The notes under the pieces were generated by a model that did no database searches, was not told the DNA's origin, and worked only from the letters and a program-made list of their open reading frames with translations. A stretch of DNA of 64,000 nt from Actinophytocola oryzae. Lineage in GTDB: Bacteria; Actinomycetota; Actinomycetes; Mycobacteriales; Pseudonocardiaceae. Below are positions 51,661 to 60,762 of this stretch, piece after piece. The DNA is taken from contig NZ_SOCP01000002.1 of NCBI RefSeq assembly GCF_004364325.1, forward strand, positions 682,001-746,000, written 5' to 3'. A program made the translations under genes and the position numbers. Each line of letters begins with the position of its first letter. Position 1 is the first letter of the stretch.

Positions 51661-53172
51661 GTGCGGACCTTCTCCCACTACGCCGCGGTCGACCCCGATC
51701 GCGTCGCGATCGTCGACGAGGCAGGCGAGATCACCTACGGCGCACTGAAAGCCGAGGCCAACCGACTGTCCGGTGGGCTGCTCTCGGCAGGCGTCCAGCC
51801 GGGGGAGAGCATCGCGGGTCTCCTGCCCAACGGCAGGCACATCGTGCTCGCCGAGCGCGCGGTGACCCAGCTGCCGCTGTACTTCACCCCGCTCAACTGG
51901 CACCTCACCGCGCCGGAACTCGCCTACGTCCTGCGCGACGCGAACGCCACGGTGCTGCTGACCGTCGAGGCGTTCCGCCCCCTCGCACTGGCCGCCGCGG
52001 CGGAGGCGGGCCTCGCACCCGACCGGGTCGTCGTACTCGACGGGACGCCGACGCTGACCGCCGGGATCGGCACCGACGAGCCGGCAGGCCGTGGTGCGGG
52101 ACAGCGGATGCTCTACACCTCGGGCACGACCGGCAGGCCCAAGGGCGTGCGGCGTCCGCTGCCGGGCGGCACGCCGGAGGAGGCGGCCGCCGTGGTCGTC
52201 GCACGCGCCCGGCTCTACCACGCCGACCACGAGGACGGCCGGTACCTGTCCGTGGCGCCGATGTACCACGCCGCACCGCTCGCCTACGCCGTGCAGGCAC
52301 TGGAGGTCGGCCACACGGTACGGATCCTGTCCAGGTGGGACGCGCGGACCGCGCTGAGGGCGATCGAGGACGACAGGATCACCTGGACCTACGTGGTGCC
52401 GCTGATGTTCGGCCAGTGGCTCGCCGTCGACCCGGCGGAACGCGGCGCCGCCGACGTCTCGTCGCTGCGGTCGGTCGTGCACACGGCCGCTCCCTGCCCG
52501 GTCCCGGTCAAGCGCGCGATGATCGAGTGGCTCGGCCCGATCATCCACGAGATCTACGGCGGCACCGAGGGAAGCGCCACGTTCATCGACGCGGAGGACT
52601 GGCTGACCCACCCCGGCAGCGTCGGCAGGGCACGCAAGGGCGTCGCGCTGCGGATCGTCGACCAGGACGGGCGTGACCTGCCGTCCGGCGAGATCGGCCA
52701 GGTCTACTTCGCCAACGCCGCCATGGCCTTCGAGTACCACCGCGACCCGGCCAAGACGGCGGCGAGCACGGACGCCGGCTACACCAGCCTCGGCGACATC
52801 GGCTACCTGGACGCGGACGGGTACCTGTTCCTGTGCGACCGGGGCGCCGACACGATCATCTCCGGCGGGGTGAACATCTACCCGGCAGAGATCGAGCAGG
52901 CCCTCGCCGGTCACCCCGACGTGCTCGACGCCTGCGTCGTCGGCGCCCCCGATCCCGAATGGGGCGAACGGGTTCACGCCGTCGTCGTGCTCCGCGACGG
53001 CGCAGTGACGGACGCCGAGGCGATCCGTGAGTACCTGCGCGACCACCTCGCCGGCTTCAAGGTGCCGCGCACCATCGAGTTCCGGGACGCGGTGCCGCGT
53101 TCCGACGTCGGCAAGCTGCTGCGCCGGGTGCTGCGCGAGGAGCTGTGGGAGGGCAGGGTGGAACGGATATGA
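51661..53172 (+). CDS. AMP-forming acyl-CoA synthetase (acid-CoA ligase)
   Basis: 503 residues of the ANL superfamily. P-loop LYTSGTTGRPKGV (~157), YGGTEG (~299), the hinge region LGDIGYLDADGYLFLCDRGADTIISGGVNIYP (~378-409) and the C-terminal catalytic Lys in DVGKLLRR (~487). It activates a carboxylic acid, such as one made by the operon's aldehyde dehydrogenase, to its CoA ester. GTG 51661 sits four bases after the preceding stop, and the gene ends with a four-base overlap. Confidence 0.93.
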   Translation: MRTFSHYAAVDPDRVAIVDEAGEITYGALKAEANRLSGGLLSAGVQPGESIAGLLPNGRHIVLAERAVTQLPLYFTPLNWHLTAPELAYVLRDANATVLLTVEAFRPLALAAAAEAGLAPDRVVVLDGTPTLTAGIGTDEPAGRGAGQRMLYTSGTTGRPKGVRRPLPGGTPEEAAAVVVARARLYHADHEDGRYLSVAPMYHAAPLAYAVQALEVGHTVRILSRWDARTALRAIEDDRITWTYVVPLMFGQWLAVDPAERGAADVSSLRSVVHTAAPCPVPVKRAMIEWLGPIIHEIYGGTEGSATFIDAEDWLTHPGSVGRARKGVALRIVDQDGRDLPSGEIGQVYFANAAMAFEYHRDPAKTAASTDAGYTSLGDIGYLDADGYLFLCDRGADTIISGGVNIYPAEIEQALAGHPDVLDACVVGAPDPEWGERVHAVVVLRDGAVTDAEAIREYLRDHLAGFKVPRTIEFRDAVPRSDVGKLLRRVLREELWEGRVERI

Positions 53173-54200
53173 CCATGGAACTCTCCGTCAACGTCGACCT
53201 CACCGCGGGAACCGCCGCGCTGCCCGCCTTCCTGCGTGACGTCGAAGCCGCCGGTGCGGACATGGTGTGGGTACCGGAGGCCTACGGCCGCGATGCCGTG
53301 TCGGTGCTCGGGTTCTGCGCCGCCGCCACCTCGCGGGTACGGCTCGGCGCAGGCGTGCTCAACGTCTTCAGCCGTAGCCCCGCGTTGCTCGCGCAGTCCG
53401 CGGCGGCCCTCGACGAGCTCTGCGGCGGCCGGTTCGAGCTGGGCCTCGGCACGTCGGGACCGCAGGTCGTCGAGGGGTGGCACGGTGTCGCGTTCGACCG
53501 TCCACTGCGCCGCACCCGCGAGGTCGTCGAGGTGTGCAGGAGCGTGTGGCGACGCGAGGTCCTGCGCTACGACGGGAGGACCGTCACGCTCCCGCTGGAA
53601 GGGAGCAAGCCGCTCAAGCTCATGACCCGCCCCGTGCGTGCCGACATCCCGGTGTGGCTCGCGAGCCTCGGCCCACGCAACGTCCGGCTCGCCGCCGAGA
53701 TAGCCCACGGCTGGCTGCCAACCCTGTTCGTGCCGGAACTGGCGGACAGAGTGTGGGGCGAGGACCTCCGAGCCGGTGCGGCACAACGGGATCCGGCGCT
53801 GCCGCCGCTGCGCATCGCCGCGGGCGCACACGTCGAGGTCACCACCGGCGACCCGGCCGCCGTGAGAACCGCACGCGACAGGGCACGCCCGTCGATCGCC
53901 CGCTACGTCGGCGGCATGGGCTCGGCGAACGCCAACTTCTACAACGACCTCGTCCGCCGCTACGGCTTCACCGAGGACGCCGACCGGGTGCGGCGGCTCT
54001 ACCTCGACCACCAACCCGGTGCCGCGGCGGACGCGTTGTCCGACGAGCTGGTCGAGGCGCTCACCGTGTGCGGGCCGCCGTCGTACGTGGCCGACCGCCT
54101 CGCCGCCTACCGGGCCGCGGGCGTCACCGACTTCCGCGTGAACGTGAACGCCGGCTCCGACGGACCGCGCGCACTCGAGGCGCTCCGCGAACTGTGTTAG
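53169..54200 (+). CDS. LLM-class (F420-dependent-type) oxidoreductase
   Basis: 343 residues, a second luciferase-like TIM barrel, more like the N5,N10-methylene-H4MPT-reductase type: AAGADMVWVPEAYGRDAVSVLGFCAAATSRVRLGAGVLNVFSRSPALLAQSAAALDELCGGRFELGLGTSG, then VWLASLGPRNVRLAAEIAHGWLP. It probably binds F420 or FMN and acts on an intermediate. Overlaps the ligase gene by four bases; a second ATG lies six bases into the gene. Confidence 0.9.
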   Translation: MTMELSVNVDLTAGTAALPAFLRDVEAAGADMVWVPEAYGRDAVSVLGFCAAATSRVRLGAGVLNVFSRSPALLAQSAAALDELCGGRFELGLGTSGPQVVEGWHGVAFDRPLRRTREVVEVCRSVWRREVLRYDGRTVTLPLEGSKPLKLMTRPVRADIPVWLASLGPRNVRLAAEIAHGWLPTLFVPELADRVWGEDLRAGAAQRDPALPPLRIAAGAHVEVTTGDPAAVRTARDRARPSIARYVGGMGSANANFYNDLVRRYGFTEDADRVRRLYLDHQPGAAADALSDELVEALTVCGPPSYVADRLAAYRAAGVTDFRVNVNAGSDGPRALEALRELC

Positions 54201-54216
54201 CACGAAAGGGAAACCG

Positions 54217-55362
54217 ATGCAGAGGACGATCTACGGCCCCGAACACGACGCGTTCGCCGCTTCGCTGCGTTCGTTCCTCACCAACGAGGTCGTGCCGAAC
54301 CTGGCCGAGTGGGAGGAGGCAGGCGCCGTGCCGCGCGACCTCTACCGCGAGGTCGGCAAGCTCGGCGTCACGGGCATCCAGGTGCCCACGAGGTTCGGCG
54401 GGGCGGGGGAGACGTCGTTCCTGTTCAACTGCGTGGTGACCGAGCAGATCGCCTACACCCGCTCGACGCTCGGCGCGCTGCGCGTGCACACGGACGTCGT
54501 GATGCCCTACGTGCTGGCCTACGCCGACGAGGAGCAGCAGGCCCGCTGGCTGCCGGGGATGGGGAGCGGTGAGCTGATGTCGGCGATCGCCATGACCGAG
54601 CCGGGTACCGGCTCCGACCTCGCGGGCATGTCCACCACGGCGCGGCGTACCGCCGACGGCTGGGTTCTCAACGGCGCCAAGACGTTCATCAGCGGCGGCA
54701 GCCAGGCCGAGCTGGTCGTGGTCGTCGCGCGCACGTCGCACGAGGAGAACCGGCGCGGTGGGCTGTCGCTGCTCGTCGTCGAGGAGGGGATGGCGGGGTT
54801 CGGCCGGGGCCGCAACCTCGAGAAGCTCGGCCTGCTCACCCAGGACACGACCGAGCTGTTCTTCGAGGATGTCCTCGTGCCGGAGGGGAACCTGCTCGGC
54901 GAGGAGGGCAGGGCCTTCGAGTACCTGACGGGGAACCTCGCGCAGGAGCGGCTGTCGATCGCGGTCAACGCGCAGGCCCAGGCGGTCGCCGCGCTGGAGG
55001 TGACGGTCGCCTACGTGAAGGACCGGTCGGTGTTCGGCAAGCCGCTGTCCGGGTTCCAGAACACCAAGTTCGTGCTCGCCGACCTGGAGACCCAGGTGAC
55101 GGTCGGCCAGCTCGCGGTGGACCGGGCGATCGCCGACCACGAGCAGGGCACGCTGTCGGCCCCCGACGCGGCGAAGGTCAAGCTGTTCTGCACCGAGATG
55201 CAGGGCCGCGTGGTCGACGCGTGCCTGCAGCTGCACGGCGGCTACGGCTACGTCCGCGAGTACGACATCTGCCGCCTCTACGCCGACGCGCGCGTCTCCC
55301 GCATCTACGGCGGCACCAGCGAGGTGATGAAGTCGATCATCGCCAAGTCGATGGGGCTGTGA
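54217..55362 (+). CDS. Acyl-CoA dehydrogenase
   Basis: 381 residues, a standard homotetrameric-type enzyme. AIAMTEPGTGSDLAGMSTTARRTADGWVLNGAKTFISGG (FAD site), catalytic base region LAQERLSIAVN with Glu-Arg as in isovaleryl- and long-chain enzymes, FGKPLSGFQNTKFVLADLE, QLHGGYGYVREYDICRLYADARVSRIYGGTSEVMK. It is the last gene of the rightward operon, after a 16-base gap containing AAAGGGAAA, and is followed by a terminator-like hairpin. Confidence 0.93.
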   Translation: MQRTIYGPEHDAFAASLRSFLTNEVVPNLAEWEEAGAVPRDLYREVGKLGVTGIQVPTRFGGAGETSFLFNCVVTEQIAYTRSTLGALRVHTDVVMPYVLAYADEEQQARWLPGMGSGELMSAIAMTEPGTGSDLAGMSTTARRTADGWVLNGAKTFISGGSQAELVVVVARTSHEENRRGGLSLLVVEEGMAGFGRGRNLEKLGLLTQDTTELFFEDVLVPEGNLLGEEGRAFEYLTGNLAQERLSIAVNAQAQAVAALEVTVAYVKDRSVFGKPLSGFQNTKFVLADLETQVTVGQLAVDRAIADHEQGTLSAPDAAKVKLFCTEMQGRVVDACLQLHGGYGYVREYDICRLYADARVSRIYGGTSEVMKSIIAKSMGL

Positions 55363-55368
55363 CCGCCT

Positions 55369-55384
55369 TCCGGAGTGCTCCGGA
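55369..55384. terminator. Hairpin between the rightward operon and iclR
   Basis: TCCGGAG and CTCCGGA arms with a TG loop, extendable with one mismatch. It lies seven bases past the dehydrogenase stop and close to the opposite iclR stop (55394), so it may stop transcription from both sides. There is no U tract. Confidence 0.5.
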
Positions 55385-55393
55385 GGACGGGAC

Positions 55394-56224
55394 CTAACGG
55401 GCGCGGGCGGGGCCGCGTCGGTGGACCGCGGCGGCGAGTAGTGGCGAGGCCGGCCGCTCGGCGGGACCGCCGAGTTCGACGGTGAGCTGTTGCGCGGCGG
55501 CGCTGACCTTGGCGGCGATCGCCTCGCCGTTGTCCGGCACCCCGCCGGTCGGGATGGACACGCCGACCGCGCCGACCGGCTGGCCACGGTGGTTGAACAC
55601 CGGCGCGGCCGCCCCCCAGACGCCTGGCCAGCGGTCACCGGTGCCGCTGGCGTAGCCGCGCAACGCGACGTCGAGCAGCTCCTGGTAGAGCGCCTTGCGT
55701 GCGTGCGGGGTGTAGGCGGTGGTCGCCTGCGCCTCGATGATCTTGTCGACCTCGGCCCTGGTCAGCCAGGCGAGCACCGCGTGCCCGGTCCGCGTCTCCA
55801 GCGGGCCGTAGTGGCCGCCGAGCGGGATGTGGGTGCGCACGGGCTTGTCCGGCTCGGCCTGCCCCGAGTAGGTCAGCCAGCCGTTCTCGAACGTGGCGTA
55901 GACGACCGTCTCGTCGATGACCTCGGCCAGCTCCCGCAGGACGCGGTCGGTGATCCGGTGCAGCCCGATGGAGTCGTTGACCGCGCAGCCGAGGCGCCAG
56001 ACGAGGATCGTGGCGTGCCACTTGCGGTCCTCGTCCTGGACGACGAACCCCTCGTCACGCATGAGCCGCAGCGTGCGCAGCAGCGTCGGCGGGGTCAGCC
56101 CGGTGGTGCCGGACAGTGCCGTCAGGGTGAGCGGACCGTCCTCGCAGACGGCGGTCAGCACCCGCAACGTCCGGTTGATGGCTCCGTCAGCCGCCGGACT
56201 TCGTTGGGCCGAATCGGATTTCAC
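55394..56224 (-). CDS. IclR-family transcriptional regulator
   Basis: 276 residues. N-terminal winged helix (RTLRVLTAVCEDGPLTLTALSGTTGLTPPTLLRTLRLMRDEGFVVQ, ~18-63) and the IclR effector domain with HIPLGGHYGPLETRTGHAVLAWLT and VSIPTGGVPDNGEAI. The start is GTG 56224, and the palindrome TCACTCAGTGA covers it, which suggests autoregulation. The same core occurs in the divergent promoter of the two catabolic operons, so this is their likely repressor or activator. It lies 18 bases after the racemase gene on the same strand. Confidence 0.9.
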   Translation of the reverse strand: MKSDSAQRSPAADGAINRTLRVLTAVCEDGPLTLTALSGTTGLTPPTLLRTLRLMRDEGFVVQDEDRKWHATILVWRLGCAVNDSIGLHRITDRVLRELAEVIDETVVYATFENGWLTYSGQAEPDKPVRTHIPLGGHYGPLETRTGHAVLAWLTRAEVDKIIEAQATTAYTPHARKALYQELLDVALRGYASGTGDRWPGVWGAAAPVFNHRGQPVGAVGVSIPTGGVPDNGEAIAAKVSAAAQQLTVELGGPAERPASPLLAAAVHRRGPARAR

Positions 56225-56231
56225 TCAGTGA
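56221..56231. promoter_or_regulatory. IclR-type operator candidate C over the iclR start
   Basis: TCACTCAGTGA, a perfect 11-bp palindrome with the ACTCAGT core seen at 33701-33715 and, inverted, at 33742-33755. It includes the GTG start of iclR and part of the 18-base gap to the racemase stop. Confidence 0.65.
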
Positions 56232-56242
56232 TAATAGCGGTC

Positions 56243-57376
56243 TCACCCGGAATCGCGGTCGTCGGTGACGAGCCACTCATCGAGTACCTCCTCGGTGTGC
56301 TCGCCCGCACGCGGCGGACGCCCGACCGGACCCTGCCGGTGGCCGGAGAACCGCGGCGCGCGAGCGGGCTGGAGTATCCCGTCCTGTTCGACGAGAGCCC
56401 CGCGCGCGGCGAGCTGGGGGTCGTCCGACGCGCCGAGCAGGCTGCGCACCGGTGAGACGCAGGCGTCGGTGTGGTCGAAGGTCGCGGCCCACTCCGCCTG
56501 GGTGCGTTCGCGGAACCTGGCGGCGATCCTCGACCGCAGCGCGGGCCAGGCCGCCCGGTCGTGCTGCCGGTCGAGCGGCTCGTCGAGCCCCAGTCCGCCG
56601 ATCAGTGCCGCGTAGAACGGCACCTCGATCGCCCCCACCGCCACGTGCTCGCCGTCCGAGGTCTCGTAGACCCCGTAGAACGGCGCCGCGCCGCCGTCGA
56701 GCATGTTGGTTCCCCGCCGGTCCGTCCAGTCACCGGTCGCGACCCTGGAGCGGGTACTGGCCAGCAGGTGTCCGACACCGTCGACGATCGCGGCGTCGAC
56801 GACCTGGCCCCGTCCGGTCCGGTCGGCCTCGCGCAGCGCCGCGAGGATCCCCACGACCAGGTACATCCCGCCGCCCGCGAAGTCGCCGAGGAGGTTCAGC
56901 GGGACCTGCGGCGGTCCGTCCTTGCCGCCGATCGCGTGCAGGGCGCCGGTGATCGCGATGTAGTTGATGTCGTGGCCCGCCGTCGTCGCCCGGGGCCCGT
57001 CCGGACCCCACCCGGTCATCCGGCCGTAGACCAGTGCCGGGTTGTCACGCCACAGGTCCTCGGGCCCGACGCCCAACCGCTCGGCCACCCCCGGGCGGAA
57101 ACCCTCCACAGCGGCGTGTGCGTGCCGCGCCAGTCGTCGCGCCACCGCGAGACCGTCCGGGTCCTTCAGGTCCAGTGCGACGGAACGCTTTCCCCGGTTG
57201 AGCAGGTTCTGGGTGTCACCGCCGGGGAAGAACGACGTCCCGCCCGGACGGTCGATCCGCACGACGTCTGCCCCGAGGTCGGCGAGCAGCATCGTGGCGA
57301 ACGGGCCGGGCCCCATGCCGCCGAGTTCCAGAACCCGCAGTCCGGCCAGTGGACCCTCGGTGGTCGGCTCGGTCAC
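56243..57376 (-). CDS. mcr: Alpha-methylacyl-CoA racemase (family III CoA-transferase fold)
   Basis: 377 residues. The family III CoA-transferase fold is plain (VLELGGMGPGPFATMLLADLGADVVRID), and the active-site segments are those of alpha-methylacyl-CoA racemase: AGHDINYIAITGALHAIG with the His of the known racemase pair, NLLGDFAGGGM with its Asp, and IEVPFYA with the third acid. It interconverts (2R)- and (2S)-methylacyl-CoA so that methyl-branched chains can enter beta-oxidation; in Gordonia polyisoprenivorans such a gene (mcr) is needed for growth on polyisoprene. GTG 57376 has GAGGAGGT upstream. An iclR gene follows. Confidence 0.88.
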   Translation of the reverse strand: MTEPTTEGPLAGLRVLELGGMGPGPFATMLLADLGADVVRIDRPGGTSFFPGGDTQNLLNRGKRSVALDLKDPDGLAVARRLARHAHAAVEGFRPGVAERLGVGPEDLWRDNPALVYGRMTGWGPDGPRATTAGHDINYIAITGALHAIGGKDGPPQVPLNLLGDFAGGGMYLVVGILAALREADRTGRGQVVDAAIVDGVGHLLASTRSRVATGDWTDRRGTNMLDGGAAPFYGVYETSDGEHVAVGAIEVPFYAALIGGLGLDEPLDRQHDRAAWPALRSRIAARFRERTQAEWAATFDHTDACVSPVRSLLGASDDPQLAARGALVEQDGILQPARAPRFSGHRQGPVGRPPRAGEHTEEVLDEWLVTDDRDSG

Positions 57377-57630
57377 GTGACCTCCTCGTCGCCGGGCAGC
57401 TGTCCCGGTCCTGCCTGCGAAGGGCTTATCTTCCGCCCCCGCAACGACTCCCGCCCTCCGGTGTGACCGACATGACGTCCGTCTCATTCGGACATCCACG
57501 CAGGCCTGCTCCGTTCTGCCTGCCTACTGCCCGGCGGATCGCCGGAGGTGTCGGTCGAGGGCCGGTGCGCCGCCACGGCACTGACCGTGGCGGCCCGCTC
57601 TCTACCGGTGACCATGGCAGGATCTGGCGG

Positions 57631-60600
57631 GTGCGGATCGGGATGCTTGGGCCGTTCGAGGTTCGTGCCGACGACGGCGTCCTCGCCGACGTGCCGGGTG
57701 CGCGGTTGCGTGGGCTGTTGGTCGCCCTCGCCCTCGAGCCGGGGCGTGTCGTCCCGAAGGCGACGCTCGTCGACTGGATCTGGGGTGAGCGCCCGCCCGC
57801 CGACGCGGCGAACGCCCTGCAGCGGTTGGTCTCCCGACTCAGGAAGCTGCTGCCGGAAGGGGTCGTCGACGGTCACACCGACGGCTACCGCCTGAAGGTG
57901 GCGCCCGACGACGTCGACGCCGTGCGGTTCGAGCGTCTCGTCGCCAGGGCCCGTGCCGACGACGACGCCGGGCTGCTGCGTGAGGCACTCGGCCTCTGGC
58001 GTGGCACCGTCATGCAGGACGTCGGCGCACAGGACAGCGAGGCGTTCGACGCGGCGGTCACCCGCCTCGAGGGGCTGCGCCTCGCCGCGATGGAGGAGCG
58101 GTTCGACGCCGAGGTCGACCATGGCCACGGGGCCGCGCTCGTCACCGAGCTGACCGACCTGGTCGCCGCGCACCCCGTGCGTGAACGGCTCGTCGCCGCG
58201 CTGATGCGTGCCCTCGTCGCGACCGGGCGCGACACCGAGGCCCTCCTCGTCTACCAGCGCACGCGGGAGGCCCTGGCCACCGAGCTGGGGGTCGACCCGT
58301 CACCGGAGCTGTCCGCACTGCACGTGGCGCTCCTGCGCGGCGAGCTGGGACAGCGCCGGGAGGAGAACCGGCGGACCAACCTGCGTGCCGAGCTGACCAG
58401 TTTCGTCGGCAAGGACGCCGATGTCGCCGCGGTCCGCGAGCTCGTCGCCGGACACCGCCTCGTCACCCTGATCGGGCCGGGCGGCTCGGGGAAGACCAGG
58501 CTGGCCACGGAGACCGCGCGCACGATGCTCGACGACCTCCCCGACGGGGCCTGGCTGGTGGAGCTGGCACCCATCGGCACCGCCGACGACGTGGCGCAGT
58601 CGACGATCACCGCGCTCGGCCTGCGGGACACCCTGCTCGGCACCCAGCCGAACGCGGAGCTGACCGACCGCGTCATCGCCGCCGTCCGCGACCGCGAGGC
58701 GCTGCTGGTCCTGGACAACTGCGAGCACGTGATCGAGGCGGCCGCGGCGTTCGCCCACCGCCTGCTCGGCGAGTGCCGGCGGCTGCGGATCCTCGCGACG
58801 AGCAGGGAACCGCTCAGCATCACCGGTGAGGCGCTGTGGCCGGTCGTGCCGCTCGCGCTGCCTTCCGGCGACGCCGACGCGAGCGAGATCGAGTCCTCCC
58901 CGGCCGTCCGGCTGCTACGGGACCGGGCGGGTGCGGTGCGCAAGGACCTCGCGGGCGACGCCGGGACGTTGTCGACGATGCTGCGCGTCTGCCGCGCGCT
59001 GGACGGGATGCCGCTGGCGATCGAGCTGGCCGCGGCCAGGCTGCGCACGATGTCCATCGACCAGCTCGCCAACCGGCTCGACGACCGGTTCCGCCTGCTG
59101 ACCGGCGGCAGCCGCACCGCGCTGCCCCGGCACAGGACGCTGCGCGCGGTGGTCGACTGGAGCTGGGAGCTGCTCTCCGACGCCGAACGGACGGTCCTGC
59201 GCAGGCTCTCGGCGTTCTCGGGCGGCGCGAGCCTCGAGGCGGCCGAGCGGGTCTGCGCGGACGAGGTCGTCGAGCCGGAGCAGGTGCTCGAACTGCTCAC
59301 CGCGCTCGCCGAGAAGTCGTTGCTGGTCACCGGGGGCGAGACCACGCAGCGTTTCCGGATGGCCGGCATCGTCAAGGAGTACGCCGCGCACCGGCTCGCG
59401 GAGTCGGGGGAGTCCGACCTGGCTCGGCACGCGCACCTCGCCTACTTCACCGAGCTGGCCGAGGCCGCGGATCCGCACCTGCGCCGCGCCGAACAACTGG
59501 ACTGGCTCGCCAGGCTCCAGGCCGAACACGACAACATCAGCTCCGCCATGCGTGGCGCGCTCGCCGCGGGCGAGGCGTACGAGGCGATGCGGCTCGCGGC
59601 GGGCGCGGGCTGGTACTGGTGGTTCGCGGGCTACAAGGCCGAGGGCTTCGAGCTGATCACCGCGGCCACGAGGACACCGGGCGAGGTGCCGGACGAGATC
59701 CAGGCCATGGTCTACGGCTACGTCGTGATGTTCGGGGTCTCGGGACGGCGCGACGAGCACCACGCCGCCGAGTGGATCCACAAGGCACACGAGTTCAGTC
59801 TGCGGAGCAAGGAGAACAACCCGCTGTTCGGGCTCGTCACCCCGCTCGTGCGCATGCTGGAGGCACCGGAGTCGCCCCTGACCGCGTGGGAGCCGCTGCT
59901 GGACGCGGAGGACCCCTGGGTACGCGCGCTGGCCCGGCTCCAGCACGGCAAGATGCGGGTCATGGTCGGGCAGGGCGGCCTGGACGCGGACGAGTACCTC
60001 GAGCTGGCCCTCACCGAGTTCCGGGCACTGGGTGAACGGTGGGGGACCTCGTTCGCCCTGACCGAGCTGGCCGCGCGGGTCGCCGTGCGTGGCGAGTTCT
60101 CCGGCGCCTGCGAGTACCTCGAACAGGCCATCTTCGTGATCGACGAGGTCGGCGCGATCGACGACGTCATCCGGCTGCGGGTGCAGCAGGCCCAGCTGTA
60201 CCGGCTGATGGGCGACGGGGACGCGAGCGCTGCCGCGCTCGCCGAGGCGGAGCGGTGCGCGCAGGGGGTCACCTGGCCGGACGCGCTGGCCGAGCTGGCT
60301 CTCGGCAAGGCACAGCTCGCCCGCTGGGACGGCAACGCCGAGGTGGCCTACGAGCAGCTCGCCATCGCCACGACCCTGCTGGGCCACGAGGCGAAGGAGC
60401 CGCACATCAGCACGTTGACCCAGGACCTGCTCGGCTACCTCGCCGACGATCCCGACCTCGCCCGCGAACACCGGGCCGCGGCCGTCGAGGCAGCGGCGGA
60501 GGCAGGCCACCCGCTCGCGATCGCGCAGGCACTGGTCGGAGTCGCGGACCTGGCGCTGCGCCGCGAACAGTACGAGCAGGCGGCGCGGCTCCTCGCGGCG

Positions 60601-60762
60601 GGCGACGCGATGCGCGGCCTGCCGGACCGCTCCCACCCGGACGCCGCCCGGATCGAGCAGGCGGCCCGGAGCCGCCTCGGCGACACGCGGTTCGCGGAGG
60701 CGGCTCGGGAGGGCACGGAGACGGTCTGGACCGAGCTGGTCGCGGTCACGCTCGCTTCGTGA
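57631..60762 (+). CDS. AfsR/SARP-type transcriptional activator with NB-ARC and TPR-like regions
   Basis: 1043 residues. Winged-helix DNA-binding domain (VRIGMLGPFEVRADDG ... LQRLVSRLRKLLPEG, ~1-90), BTAD (~95-240, VDAVRFERLVARARADDDAGLLREALGLWRG), an NTPase of the NB-ARC/STAND type with Walker A GPGGSGKTRLA (~280) and VLDNCEH, then a long helical TPR-like region to the end. Such proteins bind 11-bp-spaced direct heptamers and turn on secondary-metabolite or nearby genes. GTG 57631 fits the domain start. The 3' end overlaps the opposite permease gene by 17 bases. Confidence 0.9.
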   Translation: MRIGMLGPFEVRADDGVLADVPGARLRGLLVALALEPGRVVPKATLVDWIWGERPPADAANALQRLVSRLRKLLPEGVVDGHTDGYRLKVAPDDVDAVRFERLVARARADDDAGLLREALGLWRGTVMQDVGAQDSEAFDAAVTRLEGLRLAAMEERFDAEVDHGHGAALVTELTDLVAAHPVRERLVAALMRALVATGRDTEALLVYQRTREALATELGVDPSPELSALHVALLRGELGQRREENRRTNLRAELTSFVGKDADVAAVRELVAGHRLVTLIGPGGSGKTRLATETARTMLDDLPDGAWLVELAPIGTADDVAQSTITALGLRDTLLGTQPNAELTDRVIAAVRDREALLVLDNCEHVIEAAAAFAHRLLGECRRLRILATSREPLSITGEALWPVVPLALPSGDADASEIESSPAVRLLRDRAGAVRKDLAGDAGTLSTMLRVCRALDGMPLAIELAAARLRTMSIDQLANRLDDRFRLLTGGSRTALPRHRTLRAVVDWSWELLSDAERTVLRRLSAFSGGASLEAAERVCADEVVEPEQVLELLTALAEKSLLVTGGETTQRFRMAGIVKEYAAHRLAESGESDLARHAHLAYFTELAEAADPHLRRAEQLDWLARLQAEHDNISSAMRGALAAGEAYEAMRLAAGAGWYWWFAGYKAEGFELITAATRTPGEVPDEIQAMVYGYVVMFGVSGRRDEHHAAEWIHKAHEFSLRSKENNPLFGLVTPLVRMLEAPESPLTAWEPLLDAEDPWVRALARLQHGKMRVMVGQGGLDADEYLELALTEFRALGERWGTSFALTELAARVAVRGEFSGACEYLEQAIFVIDEVGAIDDVIRLRVQQAQLYRLMGDGDASAAALAEAERCAQGVTWPDALAELALGKAQLARWDGNAEVAYEQLAIATTLLGHEAKEPHISTLTQDLLGYLADDPDLAREHRAAAVEAAAEAGHPLAIAQALVGVADLALRREQYEQAARLLAAGDAMRGLPDRSHPDAARIEQAARSRLGDTRFAEAAREGTETVWTELVAVTLAS

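Noticed and set aside
56243..57376. Reading the racemase gene as a formyl- or carnitine-CoA transferase
   Set aside because: The AGHDINY, NLLGDFAGGGM and EVPFYA segments are those of alpha-methylacyl-CoA racemase rather than of the transferases.
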